In this document: positions 1-11,227 of the stretch, one piece after another
How the letters are laid out: every line of letters starts with the position of its first letter
Position numbering within the stretch: the first letter of the stretch is position 1
NCBI RefSeq assembly: GCF_030272615.1
Contig: NC_081412.1
Coordinates: 674,310,323-674,374,322 of the forward strand
Length of the DNA stretch: 64,000 nt
Direction: 5' to 3'
From: Cryptomeria japonica
Lineage: Eukaryota; Streptophyta; Pinopsida; Cupressales; Cupressaceae
Program-made: the position numbers and the translations under genes
The notes under the pieces: model-generated
The model's input: only the letters and a program-made list of their open reading frames with translations
What the model was told of the DNA's origin: nothing
The model's database searches: none

Positions 1-1
1 A

Positions 2-2956
2 CAAGACATTCCGCCTATGATCACCAGTCATGGGGGCAATCCCTCTTCTTCAATCAACCCTCTTCCTTCATTCAATCCAACTTCTTCATTCATTCCTTCA
101 GTGAGTGTTCCTCTCATATCTCCACAAATGAACATGACGCAAGGGGGCAATTCATTTAACCATTCCATTCCTCCTTGTAGTGTTCCTCCTGTCCAATCAT
201 CTCCTATGACTAACTATCATAGTGTCCCACCACCTTACTCTCTACCTTCTTTCAATAACATAACACCACCATCACAATCTAACACGTCTAATATGAACTC
301 TTCGACTGAAGCGACCATTAACAATCTTGCACAAACTGTCTCTTCTTTACAGCAACAAATTGCCTCTATGAATCAATCTAAGTTTAGTGTGCCCACATTT
401 GATGTTGCGAGCCCACTTTCTCTTGACATTGTTCGAGCTATCCCCCCCAAACATGTTGAAATTCTACATTTGGAGCTTTATAATGGTAAGGGTGATCCTC
501 TAACACATGTTAAGACCTTTCAAACAATATGTACCGATTTTGCTTATGACCAAAGGTTGCTTGCAAAACTGTTTACTAGAACATTAAGAGATAAAGCCCT
601 ACAATAGTATTGCTCGTTGCCTTCCTATTCTATTTCTTCTTTTGAACAACTTGCAAATGCTTTCATTCAACAATTTCAAAACAATATAAGTCCTAAAGTT
701 ACTTTGATTGATTTAATGCATTGTAAACAAGGTGTTAAAGAAAAAGTGACTGATTTCATTGGTAGATATAAGCATTTGTATGCTCAAATTTCCTTTCTAG
801 TGCCTGACAATGATATTCAAAGAATCTTTATTTCTAATTTACAAAAAGATATTAGAGAAAAACTCTTGTTTTCTGAGTTTACTTCTTTCCAACAGTTGTG
901 CGCAACTCTTCACAATTATCAACTGACTGTGAGTCAAATGGAACAAGCAAATCCTATGGCTCCGAGTGATAAGGGTGATAGTAGTCAACAACCATTTGGG
1001 AAGTTTAAACCGAACAGAGAGTCCATTAAATTCAATGAAAACATCATCAACAACAATGTGAATGCAGCATCAGGTGTGCCTCCTATTTCAAAGTTTTTCA
1101 AGAAAGAAAGAAAGTTTACTCCTTTGAATAAATCATTGCATAGTATTATGAATAAGTTATTGGAACAAAATGTTCTTACTCTTCCTCCTATAAGGCAAAT
1201 AGATCCTACAAAGATTAACTCACCCTATTTTGATAACAAATCTTTTTGTCAATTTCATCGTCATCCTGGGCATGATACTGAAAAATGTTTTGCTTTAAAA
1301 GGTAAAATTCAAGATTTGATTGATAATAATACTATCTATGTTTCTGGTGTGAATGATAAAGGCAACACATCTGTAGCTCCTCCTAACCAAAATCTTCAGA
1401 TTTTTACTGATCCATTGCCTTCTCATACCTCTAATGCGATTGATACTACTAATTCCTCTGTCTCACCTGATGATCTTGTGTCTATGATTCCTAATGTGAT
1501 TAACTTTGTGGAGCAGCAGAAAATCCCTAAAGAACCTTCCATCACCTTTGATTCTAGTGAAACTATTAGGGCACCTGATGGTCCTTTATATATAGTTGCA
1601 AAAGTCAAGACTACACCTTGCCGTGGAGTGCTTATTGATCCTTCTTGCATGGTTAATGTCATTACTGAAGAATTTCTTTTTACTTTGCAATTGAATCAAG
1701 TAATCTATGATGAAACAAATGTGGTTGTGAAACTATTTGATGCATTTTCTTCTCCTGCAATTGGTTCTATTACATTACCTATTGAGGTCCATAACAAATC
1801 CCTTGATGTGGACTTTGCTATTATTCCATCATCCGAACAATTTCGTGTGAAGCTAGGCTATCCTTGGCTATCTTCCATGAAAGCTATTGCTTCTCCTATC
1901 CACAAGTGTTTGAAATTTCCCCATAATGGTGAAGTTGTTACTGTCAATCATAGTCTCTTTAAACCAGCTGAAAGAACTTCTAGCATTCCTATTGATTACT
2001 TTTGGCCTAAACAATTCCAATCTCTTCCTCCACGAAGTGATCATCTTTTCAAATCTTATCAAAAGTGGAAAAAAGATATGATCCTATCTCTAAGTGAGCC
2101 TAGAACACCCAAACTTGATATTCCTATCATTCTTGAGAAGGAAGTTCTTCCTTTGAAAGATAAGACTAATGTCTTCCCTCAAGAAGATTCCCAACCCATC
2201 CCTATGGATGTGACTATGTCTATATCTAATAAACTTCCTAAAAGTAGACCTATACCTCCTCGTCATGATGGACTTGGTCTCCTTCCTAAACCAAATATTC
2301 CTCCTTTATATGGAGCAGTTCCTCCTCCTTCCTCTTATGGAGAGAAGAGACCTTCCTCTTCTCCTATTGTTCAACCTAAGAGACCACAACCTAAACACCC
2401 AAGTGATAAGGATGAGAACATTCCTCCTCCTCAATCTTCTCAACTTCCTACTAAGACTAGACGAAATCGTTCTGAACGTGAACGCCGACGAAAGCATCAT
2501 CTTAGAGCTCAGGCAACTGCTTCTCAAACTTTGCAATCCCCAAAAACACCTTCAGCCAGTATTATTCCATTTTCTCCTCAGCCGACGATTGAGCCGAAAT
2601 CTCCTAAACATAAGATGCATGATGGTCTTGATCCTGTGCGAGTTAAAGATCCTATTTTTATAAATCTTGATGATGATATAGATGAAAATGTTATTCATGA
2701 TGAAAATGTTACTCCTGTGCATTCTGATAGTGAATATGAATATGTTGATGTTGATAACCATTTATCTAACGCATTTTCTAAAGCACTTATCCTAGCTCCT
2801 AGACAAGAACACTGCGGCTTGGGATATGAACATAGCCCTTGTTTGGATCTTGTGATAGCTCCATCTGCTGTGTTGGATGTTCCTCCTCTAGCGTGTTTCC
2901 TACCTTCTCGAAATACTGATCAGCAAGATCGGGGGGTAGATGATGTGCTAGACTAG
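2..2956 (+). pseudogene. Ty3/gypsy-type gag/protease-like frame, one premature stop, 5' end outside window
   Basis: One frame is open from the window edge to 2956 except for a TAG at 605-607, so this is one broken gene. The head is rich in Pro, Ser and Asn. A gag capsid-like helical region spans roughly 430-1000 (TRTLRDKALQ just before the stop, FEQLANAFIQQF after it). A zinc knuckle at 1247-1288 is of the C-x2-H-x4-H-x4-C type, the same variant as in the gypsy gag near 43.3 kb. A retropepsin-like fold follows at about 1570-1950, ending in LGYPWL, but the catalytic D-[T/S]-G position reads LIDPS, so protease activity is doubtful. The tail (2000-2950) is Pro/Lys-rich. No reverse transcriptase, RNase H or integrase lies between this frame and the polypurine tract and LTR. 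That suggests a non-autonomous gag-only element that would have depended on a relative for its enzymes. The stop replaces what is probably Trp (TGG to TAG). Confidence 0.8.
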
Positions 2957-3702
2957 TTCATTAGCATAGCAGATTCTCTCCTCCTCTCTTTTGTTACTTC
3001 TTCTATGTGTTATTCTCATTCTTCTATTTGTTGTCCTTAGTGTTTTCTACTTGAGGATGATGCAAAGCATTGAGATCTCTTTTTGGTCTCTCTCATGTTG
3101 ACTCAAAAGACACATGTGTTCCCTTCTTCTAGGTGACCTTCCTTGATTGGGGAATGAAGAACAATTATGCATACATACATATGATATACATGAATAATCA
3201 TACAGCATACTGACCCCAAGGAAAGCGAAGTCACCTCGTGCTTTGTGTTTTGTGTCTATTATCCTTGGGTTTATCTCACACTTGGGGGCTAAATCCTTGT
3301 GATAACGTGCTCCTTTCCTTTCTCATTTCTATTATGTATCACTACCTTAAAGAAATCACCCCCAGTGAGGCATGTGCGATCGCTTTAACGTAGGGGGGCA
3401 TACATCCCGTTCATATCTTTTCAAGATACTTGAAAATTTCTTGACAAATTTAGCTTTGCCTTGAAAATTTTTGATATCTTTCTTGCATGACTCATAGTGA
3501 GGGAACCTTACTACTGACAGTCATGGTTCTCCCTCGTGATCTTCCCTTTTACTTTGTCAATCGAAGTCTTAAGATCCTTAGTCCACTGGGGGATTGGTGT
3601 ATCTTGCCTCCTTGACGTGGTGAAAGTTTTTCAATGTTGTTTCCTTGTACTTTACCGGAAGTATGAGCGTACGCTTATACTCCCGCTAAAGTGGGGGCTA
3701 AA
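2957..3702 (+). other. Non-coding 3' segment and polypurine tract of the gag-only element
   Basis: No coding frame is seen between the gag stop and the LTR. The last 13 bases (3690-3702, AGTGGGGGCTAAA) form a polypurine tract directly before the LTR start TGTAGCGTCC, which sets the element's strand as plus. Confidence 0.6.
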
Positions 3703-3884
3703 TGTAGCGTCCTAAAATTGTGACACTTGCAATTTCGACTGCATTTGGGTCTTCACGATGGCGATGCAACACGGAACCTGAATGGAGACCCCGAAACTTG
3801 TTCATGACACCAAAAACTACATTTCTCAGCACCCTGGCCTGATCCTCCTTGCACCCCGCTGTCCCTGGAGGTGGGACCATGGCG

Positions 3885-3978
3885 CCCAGCGCCCTGGTCC
3901 TTCAGGACTAGGATGCCCAACGCCCTGGTCCCCCAGGACCATGGTGCCCAGCGCCCTGGTCCCTGGCCCTATTTTGGG
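3885..3978 (+). repeat. 31-bp GC-rich tandem repeat in LTR U3
   Basis: The 16-mer CCCAGCGCCCTGGTCC (one copy with A for G) recurs at 3885, 3916 and 3947, exactly 31 bp apart, about 120 bp upstream of the LTR TATA box. The block is partly self-complementary (GGACCATGG... / ...CCCTGGTCC) and much richer in G+C than its surroundings. Repeated U3 blocks of this kind often act as enhancers; that role is inferred here. Confidence 0.7.
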
Positions 3979-4085
3979 CCCAGTCTCTTATGGGGCTTCG
4001 GGTCTTTATGTTTGCAAATTGGAAAATAACATTTGCTGGTCAGCCTAAGGTTGGGAAAATCAGTCTTTTAACCCTAATTGACAAG

Positions 4086-4093
4086 TATATAAA
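4086..4093 (+). promoter_or_regulatory. TATA box of the LTR at 3703-4943
   Basis: TATATAAA lies in the middle of the LTR with a GC-rich repeat upstream. Transcription would start near 4115-4125. Confidence 0.5.
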
Positions 4094-4152
4094 CTACATT
4101 TCCTCTCTCAAAAAGGGAGGAGGACATATGTGTGCAAAGACGTGGAAACGAT

Positions 4153-4200
4153 ATTCAAACATTCAAGCATTCAAACATTCAAGCATTCAAGCATTCCTTC
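4153..4200 (+). repeat. CATTCAA/GCATTCAA short tandem array
   Basis: ATTCAAACATTCAAGCATTC-type heptamers and octamers repeat about six times just downstream of the predicted LTR transcription start. Simple slippage array; no function evident. Confidence 0.7.
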
Positions 4201-4943
4201 AAGCAATTGAGCATTCTAAGTCTCCATTCAAGGCTAAGTGTTGCATTCAAGACAAGGATTCAACCATTGAAGAGGAGATCACTTACAACACATTACATAC
4301 TACATACATTACACCTTCGCATGTAAGAATACAAACATTCTTACAACAAGGTTGCAGGTACGCGGCTGTAATTGAAGATTTGGAATCCTTGTGCAGAGAC
4401 GAACAGATCCACCTTCGTTTCGCAGATTTTTCGGAGGACCGTGTGCACGCCGGGCGCCATCGTCCCATCAACTTTCGCTCAAATTTGCAGAACAGCACCG
4501 TCTCGATATTTTACTGCTAATTCCAGGTCCGCAGCTTCATATCATATCCCTATCTCTGTTTATAAGCGAGTCTTTCCTACTTTACATGCATTCCTAGTTC
4601 AATCTTTCTATCTACATTTCTTTACAAAAGAGGGTATCCTTGATGTCTTAACCCTTGAAACTCATATAGAATCCAATCTTGCATTGCGTGGGATTGGATC
4701 TTGTGGGTTTCAACCCCTCTTTTGAATGTAAAGTCCCTCCTAAGTGAAAACCATCAACCCTAGTGACTCTCCCTTCTCTCTCCTCGGAGTTGGGGAGGGG
4801 AGAACGACTAGGGTTTGATTTTTTCCGCTTTACACTAATATATTTCATTAATCACTATTTGATAGAGGGAAAATATCTCATCCATAACTACCTCATGAAT
4901 TCCTCATATGAATACACATATGCTTGTTTGTGTGATCTATGTA

Positions 4944-6529
4944 TGGTGCAGGAGCACCTAGCTTTTAACCATTTTTGTTGATGCATTTTCTAGATTTTGG
5001 TGTGATGGTCAATATTTTGGATTAATGTTTGAATAATGGACTACTTAGAGGTCCACATGTATGTTTGATAGTTGTTTGAAGGGTGATTCTCACCAAGGTT
5101 GTTTGTTTTCTCAAACTTGGCCTATGAGCCCTTGTAAGCCTAAAATGGCATGAATTTGCATTATGATGTAAAATGTCTTATAAAGCCTCATTGGGAATTT
5201 AGGCATGTCATTTTAATCTTAGGGAGTCATTCTAGGAGGTCTAGTTTGAGTAGAAAGGCATAAATTGCAAAAATGCACATTTGAGCAAAAGTTGTCATTG
5301 TTGCTTGACAACTTTTTGCAACATTTTGAGCAACTTTGCATTTTTGAGAAAATCAGTGGTTAGGAAACCAATGAAGAGTTGGTTATGACCTAAATGTAAT
5401 ATAAAATTCTCTAAGAATGTTTGCACACGGGTTGGAACATTTATGAGTAAGTTTGAATAGAATTTGAAGACAATTTCTAGATTTTACCTTGTAATTTTGT
5501 CATTTTTGTAGCAGCAGTCCATACCAAATAGATTGACCTTGCTATTGTTATTTCATGGTGGCTTAGTGTTTGTTATTTTATTGCTCAGGAGGTGTTTGTA
5601 ATTTATTTTAGTGCAGATTTGAAGTGTGTTTACAAATTTGTATTGCTCTCGGCCTCAGCAAGGGTTCAAGAGCCCAATAATGCTTCCAACTTGAAATCCC
5701 TTGAGTTTTGCTCAATGACCATTGGGATTCAATTCATGGAACCCTTGTATAGTGTAAATAGGTTTTGTATTGGTCTAGAAGTTGTTGGGAAGAAAATTTC
5801 CATCATTTCTTAGGCGAGCTTTGTCATAGCCCGATTAGGAAAATGATTGAAAAAGTTGTCTTTGCTTGCAGGGATGAGAAGTTGTGAATGTGCCAAGTGG
5901 TTGGAATGAAAGTGTGATGTAGGACAGAGTCTCATTGAAGAGGTGGAGGTGTGACAAGGTGTAGAAGACATCAAAACCTTGTAAAGAAGACTGCTAACTC
6001 ATAACCTGTCAAAAGTGCCATTTTTGGGATCCGTACCAGTACGGATAGACCAGATTGCCTACCCTAGTGGATTCAAAAAAATTTCCAAAAGGGTAGTCGA
6101 ATAACCAAAGGTGTTGGAAGGTTCTTTGAGCTAATTTTGAGTAATTTCCCAAAAACTGGTAAGGTAGGGCTAATTGGGGCTCTAGGGCTACTAGGCCTAG
6201 AAAATAGGAGAAAGAGGGGGCAATGAGAAAATGATGAAAAACCAATTGAAGAATCATTTGATTGGAACTGAAATACCTATAAAACACCCCCTAAAACCCC
6301 TACAAATACATGTTGGAGAGTTGGATAGTTTAATGGTTGGATTTACCCTTGTGAATCTCAATCATGCTTGAGCAACTAAAGAGCACAAATTGATAGGGAA
6401 AACTCCAAGAGAGATTGAGTGTTTGACTTGTTAATGGACAAGTGAAGAGTGATAGGATCCCACTAAAACATCATTCAACTACCTATTGAGCAAGGTGTGA
6501 TTCTCTTTGAGAACCCCTCCCCATCAAAG
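4944..6529 (+). other. Probable 5' LTR and upstream DNA of a second gypsy-type element
   Basis: No convincing coding frame is present. The right part ends directly before a tRNA-iMet primer binding site and contains a TATA box (6278-6284), so it should be a 5' LTR. Its left edge cannot be fixed because no matching 3' LTR is in the window. The first bases after 4943 (TGGTGCAGGAGC) loosely resemble a primer site but are followed by no gag, so I give them no weight. Confidence 0.45.
6278..6284 (+). promoter_or_regulatory. TATA box of the presumed 5' LTR
   Basis: TATAAAA lies about 250 bp upstream of the primer binding site, a usual distance for the R/U5 part of a plant LTR. Confidence 0.4.
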
Positions 6530-6541
6530 TGGTATCAAAGC
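6530..6541 (+). other. Primer binding site (tRNA-iMet type)
   Basis: TGGTATCAAAGC matches the common plant primer site TGGTATCAGAGC at 11 of 12 bases. It lies 27 bp before the gag start codon. Confidence 0.75.
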
Positions 6542-6568
6542 TTCTAAGATTTAGAAAGAAGCTAGTTC

Positions 6569-7894
6569 ATGTCAGAGACTAAGTCAGTAGGAGAAAATAT
6601 CCTTAGGATGGTGACCAATGCAGAGTTAGCCAAGAAGGTAGAAGATCGGGAGGAAGAGAATAGACTCCTCAAGGTAAGACTGCAATAGTTGGAGAGCAAA
6701 CTAGACGTAGTTGAAGACAAGACTGAGAAAGTAACAATCCAAATCAATGAAGGGAAGGGTAAGGAAGTAGTAGAAGAGGATAGAACACCTAAACCGGATC
6801 CTATTCTACCTAAAGAACCTTTGCTTAGAGCCATCAAAGCCTTAGGAGGAAAATCCCTAGAAGGAGTGTCACTTTTTTGTGGAAAAATGGAACTAGAAGC
6901 AGTCATGAAATGGATTGAAGGATTGGAGAATCACTTTGAATGTGATGGGATTAGTGAGGCACAAAAGGTGAAGGTAGCCAAATCTAGATTGAGAGGAGCA
7001 ACCTTGACTTGGTGAAAGTTCATCCAAGATGAGAGGCAAAAGGAGGGTAAGAAACCAATTGCCACTTGGAAAGGAATGCTAGCCATGGTGAAAGAAGCAT
7101 ATATCCCTGAAGACTATGAGATTCAATTACACAAGAGGAGACAAAAATTGAGACAAAGAGAACTAGATATGAGCAGCTACACTGAGGAATTTCAGAAGTT
7201 GTGTTTGAGATCCAAGGTGGTGGAAGATGAAAGAATCAAGGTAGCTAGGTACTTGAATTGCTTGAGATGGAATATACAAGAAGAATTGAGTTTGTTGTGT
7301 CCTAGTACTGTTCATAAGTGCTATCAATTGACACTCAAGAAGGTGGAAGAGAAGAGTAAAAAGAAACAAGAGCAAAGCAACAGAGGCAGAGGTAGGGGAA
7401 GAGATGGCAGAGGTCATAGAGGTAGCTATGGCGGAAGAAGCGTAGACCAAAGATCCCAAGGGGAATCCAAGTTGGTAGAGAAGAGTGGGGATTCTAATAG
7501 CAAGAGCAGCTATAGAAGAAGAGGATCTAGCAACTCTATTAGAGGAAGGTCTAATGGATCAGGAAGAGGCTCCTATTTCACCACAATGAAGTGCTACAAT
7601 TGTCATAAACTTGGACACCCGGCCTATAGATTTCCTGAGAAGACTTCTTCATCCCAAGGAGGTGAGAGGAGAGTAAGTTATATTCAAGAAGATACAAAAA
7701 ACATGAAGGCATCAAAAGCGAGTTTAGATTCTGAGGTTGGAGAGAATCTCATGATGAGAAGAGTCTTGATTAAAGAACTGATTAAGGAGGAACCTAGCCA
7801 AAGAAGATCCTTGTTTAGGATAAAATGCAAGATTACTAATATTCAAGCAAAAGCAAAGGATGGATATAAAAACACACCCCTAGATTCTCAATAG
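6569..7894 (+). pseudogene. Ty3/gypsy gag pseudogene (CCHC type)
   Basis: From the ATG at 6569 one frame runs to 7894, broken only by TAG at 6686-6688 and TGA at 7014-7016. Order: an acidic coiled-coil-like head; a capsid domain around 6850-7330 (GMLAMVKEAYIPEDYE, SYTEEFQKLC); an Arg/Gly/Ser-rich basic linker; and a zinc knuckle near 7588-7635 of the form C-x2-C-x4-H. The fourth ligand is lost: AYRF stands where AYRC is expected, a TGT to TTT change. The primer binding site just upstream confirms this is the first gene of an LTR element. The frame ends in unrelated sequence, and no protease or reverse transcriptase follows, so the element is truncated. Both stops fit C-to-T or G-to-A change. 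Confidence 0.85.
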
Positions 7895-8098
7895 AACCAA
7901 CATCTGAATAATAAAACATATAAAAGTAAGCCATTAGATAATGATAACAATAGCAAGAAGAGTACAAGTGGATCCTAGTAACTTGATTTATCCTATGGTC
8001 CAAAATATTCAAACATTTTTTAAGTTGAAGACATACTTCGATTAACATATACAAATTGCTCGAATTGAAAAATTTACTTCAACTATATCAGCCATAAT
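7895..8098. other. Short spacer, target region of the next element
   Basis: Nothing recognisable. The last five bases, ATAAT, form one side of a target-site duplication. Confidence 0.4.
8094..8098. repeat. Target-site duplication, left copy (ATAAT)
   Basis: ATAAT directly before the element's TGTTGA end is repeated exactly at 10517-10521 after its TCAACA end. Confidence 0.85.
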
Positions 8099-8792
8099 TG
8101 TTGATTTTATTATTAGACTGATAACAAAGAACATAAAACAATAAATGCAATACACATAACAAAGTAGTACCCTGGGAAAACCTCCCTCTTGGAGGTAAAA
8201 AACCCAGCAACAATTATCTCAATTTATATTAGATCAAACACAGTAGCACAATTACAACATTCCCATGCTAGGGAAGACTTATCTGAAATGCTATGACCTT
8301 GACAATCCTTCAAATGCAAATCACTATCACTGTAACTTCACTTGGCAACACTGAAGGATGTTTGCTCAGCTTGGAATACAAGTTCGCTAACCTTTAGACA
8401 AATTTAGGAACCCTCGGTCATTTGTTGATTGTAGAGATAGGAAATTCGTTGATTGTATTGATATTAGAATGATCACAAATCATCTTGTATATATATGAAT
8501 TAATGCCTCCAATAGATCAGAGTTGGCCTTGTAGTTTTGGTGCCAAGAATAGGATCAGACCTTTAATTACAAGTTACATATAGGTTGGTCCTAATTACAA
8601 GTTACATATAGATCGGCCTTAATTACAAGTTACACATAGGTCGACCCTAATTACAAGTTACATAATTGCACAAGGGGTTCACCCATTTAGGATCAAACCT
8701 AAGTGCTTTACAAGTTACACAAATTACATACTGCCGCCCATGATTACATAAATAACTTAACTAGAATCTGATTCTAGCTACATATTTCAACA
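8099..8792 (-). repeat. 3' LTR of the 8099-10516 element
   Basis: 694 bp, TGTTGA...TCAACA. Its right edge abuts the purine tract at 8793-8812. Confidence 0.92.
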
Positions 8793-8812
8793 CTCCCTCT
8801 TAGCTAGAGAGG
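8793..8812 (-). other. Polypurine tract
   Basis: On the minus strand this reads CCTCTCTAGCTAAGAGGGAG immediately before the LTR TG. It is interrupted by pyrimidines, but its position is right. Confidence 0.6.
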
Positions 8813-8842
8813 ATTTTATGAATAATCAAGTCACATAGACAC

Positions 8843-9237
8843 TACCACCATGGCTACTCCCATGGATGAAACACATGATACATTCACCATAGCTACTCCC
8901 AAAGGGTGAACGAACTCATCATGGAATTTCTTCCCTGATACCCACCATACCTACTCGCAGAGGGTGGGACCACCATGCCTACTCGTAGAGGGTGGAATTT
9001 CTTCCATGATACCCACCATACCTACTCGCAAAGGGTGGGACCACCATGCCTACTCGCAGAGGGTGGATTTTCTTCAATGATGCCCTTCATACCTACTCAC
9101 AAAGGGCGGGTCCACCATGCCTACTCGTAGAGGGTGGAACGAGGGCTTTCACCTCAAAATTCTCCTAGAGAAGAATGCATCACCACCATGCCTACTTCCA
9201 GATGGTGGATCCACCATACCTACTCACAGAGGGTGGA
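8843..9237. repeat. Degenerate 25-30-bp tandem array inside the small element
   Basis: The phrase CACCATGCCTACTCGCAGAG, followed by GGTGG, recurs about ten times with small changes and spacers of varying length. It makes up much of the element's interior and has no coding frame. Each unit is weakly self-complementary (CCACC...GGTGG). Confidence 0.8.
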
Positions 9238-9806
9238 ATGAAAACTATTACATAAAAGATGATTCTTCCTCTGAAGTTGAAAGAAACTGGCTCCCTCTGA
9301 GCCTAACAAGCTCCCTCTAAATGTTATAGCCTTCTTTTTCTGATAAAATATCTTTAGCCACCAACTTAGTCTCATGACAGCAAGTTGCATCTCCATTCTT
9401 CAGCCTGTGTGACTTTCCCATAGGATGTATCAAGCTCATCCACCCTAGAATGCAATCTTTGTCCTAAAAAAATTCAAGAGAGGTTACCAATATTTTAAGA
9501 CTATCATACATGATTCACTATCCAATGAATTGATAACAGCATAAAAAATTCAAAAAAATACTTATCTCTTTATAAGTTAGTTTTCAACATAACAATCAAC
9601 TTAGATCACACTGAATCATCTGATAATGGTTGCGTGACCTTCAACCCTCGCCATCACTCAGAATTCATTCTCATCTATAAGCACTTCATAAATACCCCCG
9701 CCATAGGAGTATGAATTTAGTTTGAAGTCTGGACACTGCTCTGATCTCTCAGCTTGCAAAAAGGATACATGATCTACCTTCAAGCTGTTAGGCTTTATAG
9801 AAGGAA

Positions 9807-9821
9807 CCCGATTTGATACCA
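9807..9821 (-). other. Primer binding site (tRNA-iMet type)
   Basis: The minus strand reads TGGTATCAAATCGGG, directly joined to the LTR end TCAACA. It matches the 3' end of plant initiator tRNA-Met at most positions. Confidence 0.85.
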
Positions 9822-10516
9822 TGTTGAATTTATGATTAGACTAATAACAAACAACATAAAACAATAAACGCAATACACATAACACAGTAGTACCCTGGGA
9901 AAACCTCCCTCTTGGAGGTGAAAAACCCAACAACAATTATCTCAGTTTTTATTAGATCAAGCACAGTAGCACAATTACAACATTCCCATGCTAGGGCAGG
10001 CTTATCTGAAATGCTATGACCTTGACAATCCTTCAAATGTAGATTGTTGTCACTGTAACTTCATTCAACACCACTGAAGGATGTTCACTCAACTTGGAAT
10101 ACAAGTTCGCCAACCTTTAGACAAATTCAAGAACCCTCGGTGATTTGCTGATTGCAGAGATAGGAAATTCGTTGATTGTATTGATATTAGAATGATCACA
10201 AATCATCTTGTATATATATGAATTAATGCCTCCAATAGATCATAGTCGGCCTTGTAGTTTTGGTGCCAAGAATAGGATCAGACCTTTAATTATAATTTAC
10301 ATATAGGTTGGCCCTAATTACAAGTTACATATAGGTCGGCTCTAATTACAAGTTACACATAGGTCGGCCATAATTACAAGTTACATAATTGCACAAGGGG
10401 TTCACCCATTTAGGGTCAGACCTAAGTGCTTCACAAGTTACACAAATTACATGTTGCCGCCCATGATTACATAAATATCTTAAACTAGAATCCGATTCTA
10501 GCTACATATTTCAACA
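9822..10516 (-). repeat. 5' LTR of the 8099-10516 element
   Basis: 695 bp, TGTTGA...TCAACA, about 93% identical to the partner LTR by hand alignment. On the minus strand it lies directly upstream of the primer site. Confidence 0.92.
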
Positions 10517-10521
10517 ATAAT
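10517..10521. repeat. Target-site duplication, right copy (ATAAT)
   Basis: Exact match to 8094-8098. It marks the right edge of the small LTR element. Confidence 0.85.
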
Positions 10522-10639
10522 TGTTGCAGATATGGTAATTAAATTATCGCCTACACTAATATCTATCATATTTATATTACTGAGAAGAATTTGATTGCAA
10601 CCTACAAAAGGGGTAAAATATACGTGAGAGCTTCATATG

Positions 10640-10924
10640 TATTAAAATAGAGGTAGTATACTACAGAATAATAGAATAGCAAACTAAAAATATAGAAAAT
10701 AAGAACTCAATGCCATGTCTTATTGATCGAATGATACATATTTATACAATAGTGAATACAAACTTCTTCCGTACAAATCTATTAAAAAGTCTGACAACTG
10801 CTGAAGATTGACAACAAACTCTAGATAAAGACAAATAACTAAAGAGTTTGTAAACAACTTGACTACTGCTGCCAGCAAACTGCAAGTGAACAAAAAATAT
10901 GCATTTTATCTATTATGACTTATT
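10640..10924 (-). repeat. 3' LTR of the TRIM
   Basis: Starts TATTAAAA and ends GACTTATT on the plus strand, matching 11228-11510. Confidence 0.8.
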
Positions 10925-11214
10925 CAAACACTCCCCTTAAGGAATAACAGAATTTAACATATTTCTACCTAGTACAAACTGACTTACAACATTAAATGAT
11001 AGGAAATACATTATGTAAAAGATGTTATTTGAAAAATGTTCATAGACCAGTAGACTTCTTCAAACTGCTCCCAACTATTGGTATAGTCATGCAACTATCA
11101 TCCAAGTTCCCAATATCATTGGACATCATTTGCACATGAAGTGTCTTATCACCCTCATAAATGTATGAAACATACATGTGAGTATTTGATTTTTTCCGCA
11201 GCCAAGATTTTGAA

Positions 11215-11227
11215 GGCTCTGATACCA
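11215..11227 (-). other. Primer binding site of the TRIM
   Basis: The minus strand reads TGGTATCAGAGCC, identical to the canonical plant tRNA-iMet primer site. Confidence 0.88.

Larger units (their letters stand above)
3703..4943 (+). mobile_element. 3' LTR of the gag-only gypsy-type element
   Basis: It starts with TGTAGCGTCC right after a polypurine tract. It holds a TATA box (4086-4093), a GC-rich 31-bp repeat block upstream of it (U3-like) and a heptamer array downstream (R/U5-like). The 3' limit is set by a diverged copy of the last ~100 bp at 24918-25026, where similarity stops after GATCTATGTA. The end is therefore not the usual CA, and the boundary may be off by several bases. The 5' LTR lies outside the window. 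Confidence 0.6.
8099..10516 (-). mobile_element. Complete small non-autonomous LTR retrotransposon (2.4 kb)
   Basis: Two direct repeats (8099-8792 and 9822-10516) both begin TGTTGA and end TCAACA. Read on the minus strand, the right LTR is followed with no gap by the primer site TGGTATCAAATCGGG (9821-9807), and the left LTR is preceded by a purine tract (8812-8793). A perfect 5-bp target duplication, ATAAT, flanks the whole. The ~1.03-kb interior has no credible coding frame but carries a short tandem array, so the element must have been moved by enzymes supplied in trans. Hand alignment of the LTRs gives about 51 differences in ~694 positions (~7%), mostly transitions, so the insertion is not recent. 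It is larger than a classic TRIM, and its parent family cannot be told from this sequence. Confidence 0.93.

Noticed and set aside
4944-4955. TGGTGCAGGAGC considered as a primer binding site after the LTR
   Set aside because: Weak match to the consensus and followed by no gag; a 3' LTR needs no primer site.
6009-6287. 92-codon minus-strand frame in the presumed LTR
   Set aside because: No domain, wrong strand for the element and within regulatory sequence.
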